A stretch of 64,000 nt of DNA from Microthyrium microscopicum (Eukaryota; Ascomycota; Dothideomycetes; Microthyriales; Microthyriaceae). The position numbers were made by a program, and so were the translations under genes. The stretch spans positions 1,137,744-1,201,743 of the forward strand of contig MU004230.1 of the NCBI GenBank assembly GCA_010405405.1, in the 5' to 3' direction. Under the pieces are notes generated by a model. The model was not told the origin of the DNA, ran no database searches, and saw nothing but the letters and a program-made list of their open reading frames with translations. Shown one piece after another: positions 63,589-64,000 of the stretch; within the stretch, counting starts at the first letter, position 1; every line of letters starts with the position of its first letter.

Positions 63589-64000
63589 ATTGAAAGGTTG
63601 ATGAGTGCGGAATAGATGTGGCGAAAGCTGTGTAGAAGCTGTGTGGAAGCTGTTTGTAAGCGGTAGAGGAGGATGGGAAAGACGACGATAGCAAAAGCAG
63701 TTGGAGGAGAAGAAGAGCAATGAAAGGCTGAAGAGAATTGGTGGGTGGGTGGTGTTTTATGTTATTGACGGGGATGAAGGTGATGTTGGGTTTTGCAAAT
63801 GGCGAGGATGAATGGGTGAATGAGTGAATGGGTGAATGGGTGAATGGGTGAAGGATGTGTCGAGTGAAGGTTGGTGGAGAAACCAAACCAAAGTAAAGGT
63901 GTGAGGTTGAGGTAGTTGTGAGCGGGACAAGAGAACAATGAGGAAGGCACGAGACAAAGCTGCGGGCAGTTGCGACCTGCGACTGGTTGAGATGTTGGTC
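63589..64000. other. MEX67 leader and right edge
   Basis: G/A-rich on the plus strand, meaning a C/T-rich leader for the minus-strand gene. It contains the octamer array at 63810-63849. No other gene was seen. Confidence 0.5.
63810..63849. repeat. Tandem octamer array
   Basis: Five head-to-tail copies of GAATGGGT, the second with one change, in the probable MEX67 promoter. Confidence 0.85.

Noticed and set aside
1-64000. CRISPR arrays, rRNA genes, virus-like or LTR elements
   Set aside because: No regular spacer-repeat arrays, no rRNA-like sequence, and no reverse transcriptase, capsid or long terminal repeat signature was seen.

Overview
The window comes from a filamentous ascomycete fungus (Pezizomycotina). 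Introns are mostly 40-120 nt with GTRNGY donors and YAG acceptors. Genes lie on both strands with spacers of about 0.2-2.7 kb. The content includes AA9 polysaccharide monooxygenases, a PalI pH-sensing protein, a LaeA-like methyltransferase, a questin-oxidase-like protein and an AspRS-DUF2156 fusion (ErdS type), a combination typical of this group. I could not fix the order or genus. All intron-containing models were rebuilt by hand from splice sites, and exon phases were checked to give an integral number of codons.

Left part (0.6-15 kb): aspartate-semialdehyde dehydrogenase, ribosomal protein eS4, PalI/Rim9, an AA9 LPMO with a long charged tail, a family X DNA polymerase (Pol4 type) and a questin-oxidase-like protein.

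Second part (16-29 kb): the intronless ErdS, which in characterised fungi both charges tRNA-Asp and aspartylates ergosterol; a FHIP subunit of the FTS-Hook-FHIP dynein adaptor; a succinate-fumarate mitochondrial carrier; two nuclear-looking proteins of unknown function, one with a SAP-like segment; and a 71-residue two-exon gene.

Third part (30-42 kb): a secreted GH16 glucanase, a membrane-anchored alpha/beta hydrolase, a small ten-cysteine secreted protein, a type II membrane glycosyltransferase divergent from Prp38, the mitochondrial phosphate carrier and a Cdc4-like F-box/WD40 protein.

Right part (42-64 kb): a 2.7 kb gene-free stretch, a second compact AA9 LPMO, a fungal MscL channel with an EF-hand loop and a zinc ribbon, an eight-exon LaeA-like methyltransferase, an enoyl-CoA hydratase, a 425 bp inverted-repeat element (MITE), Ero1, a GPI-anchored wall protein, a coiled-coil protein and the mRNA exporter Mex67.

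This is mainly core-gene territory with a scattered plant-wall and secreted layer: two LPMOs, a GH16 enzyme, a GPI protein and a cysteine-rich peptide. There is no compact biosynthetic cluster, virus-like element, rRNA, convincing tRNA or CRISPR array. The most distinctive items are ErdS, the cysteine-rich peptide, the calcium-loop MscL and the young MITE next to ERO1.
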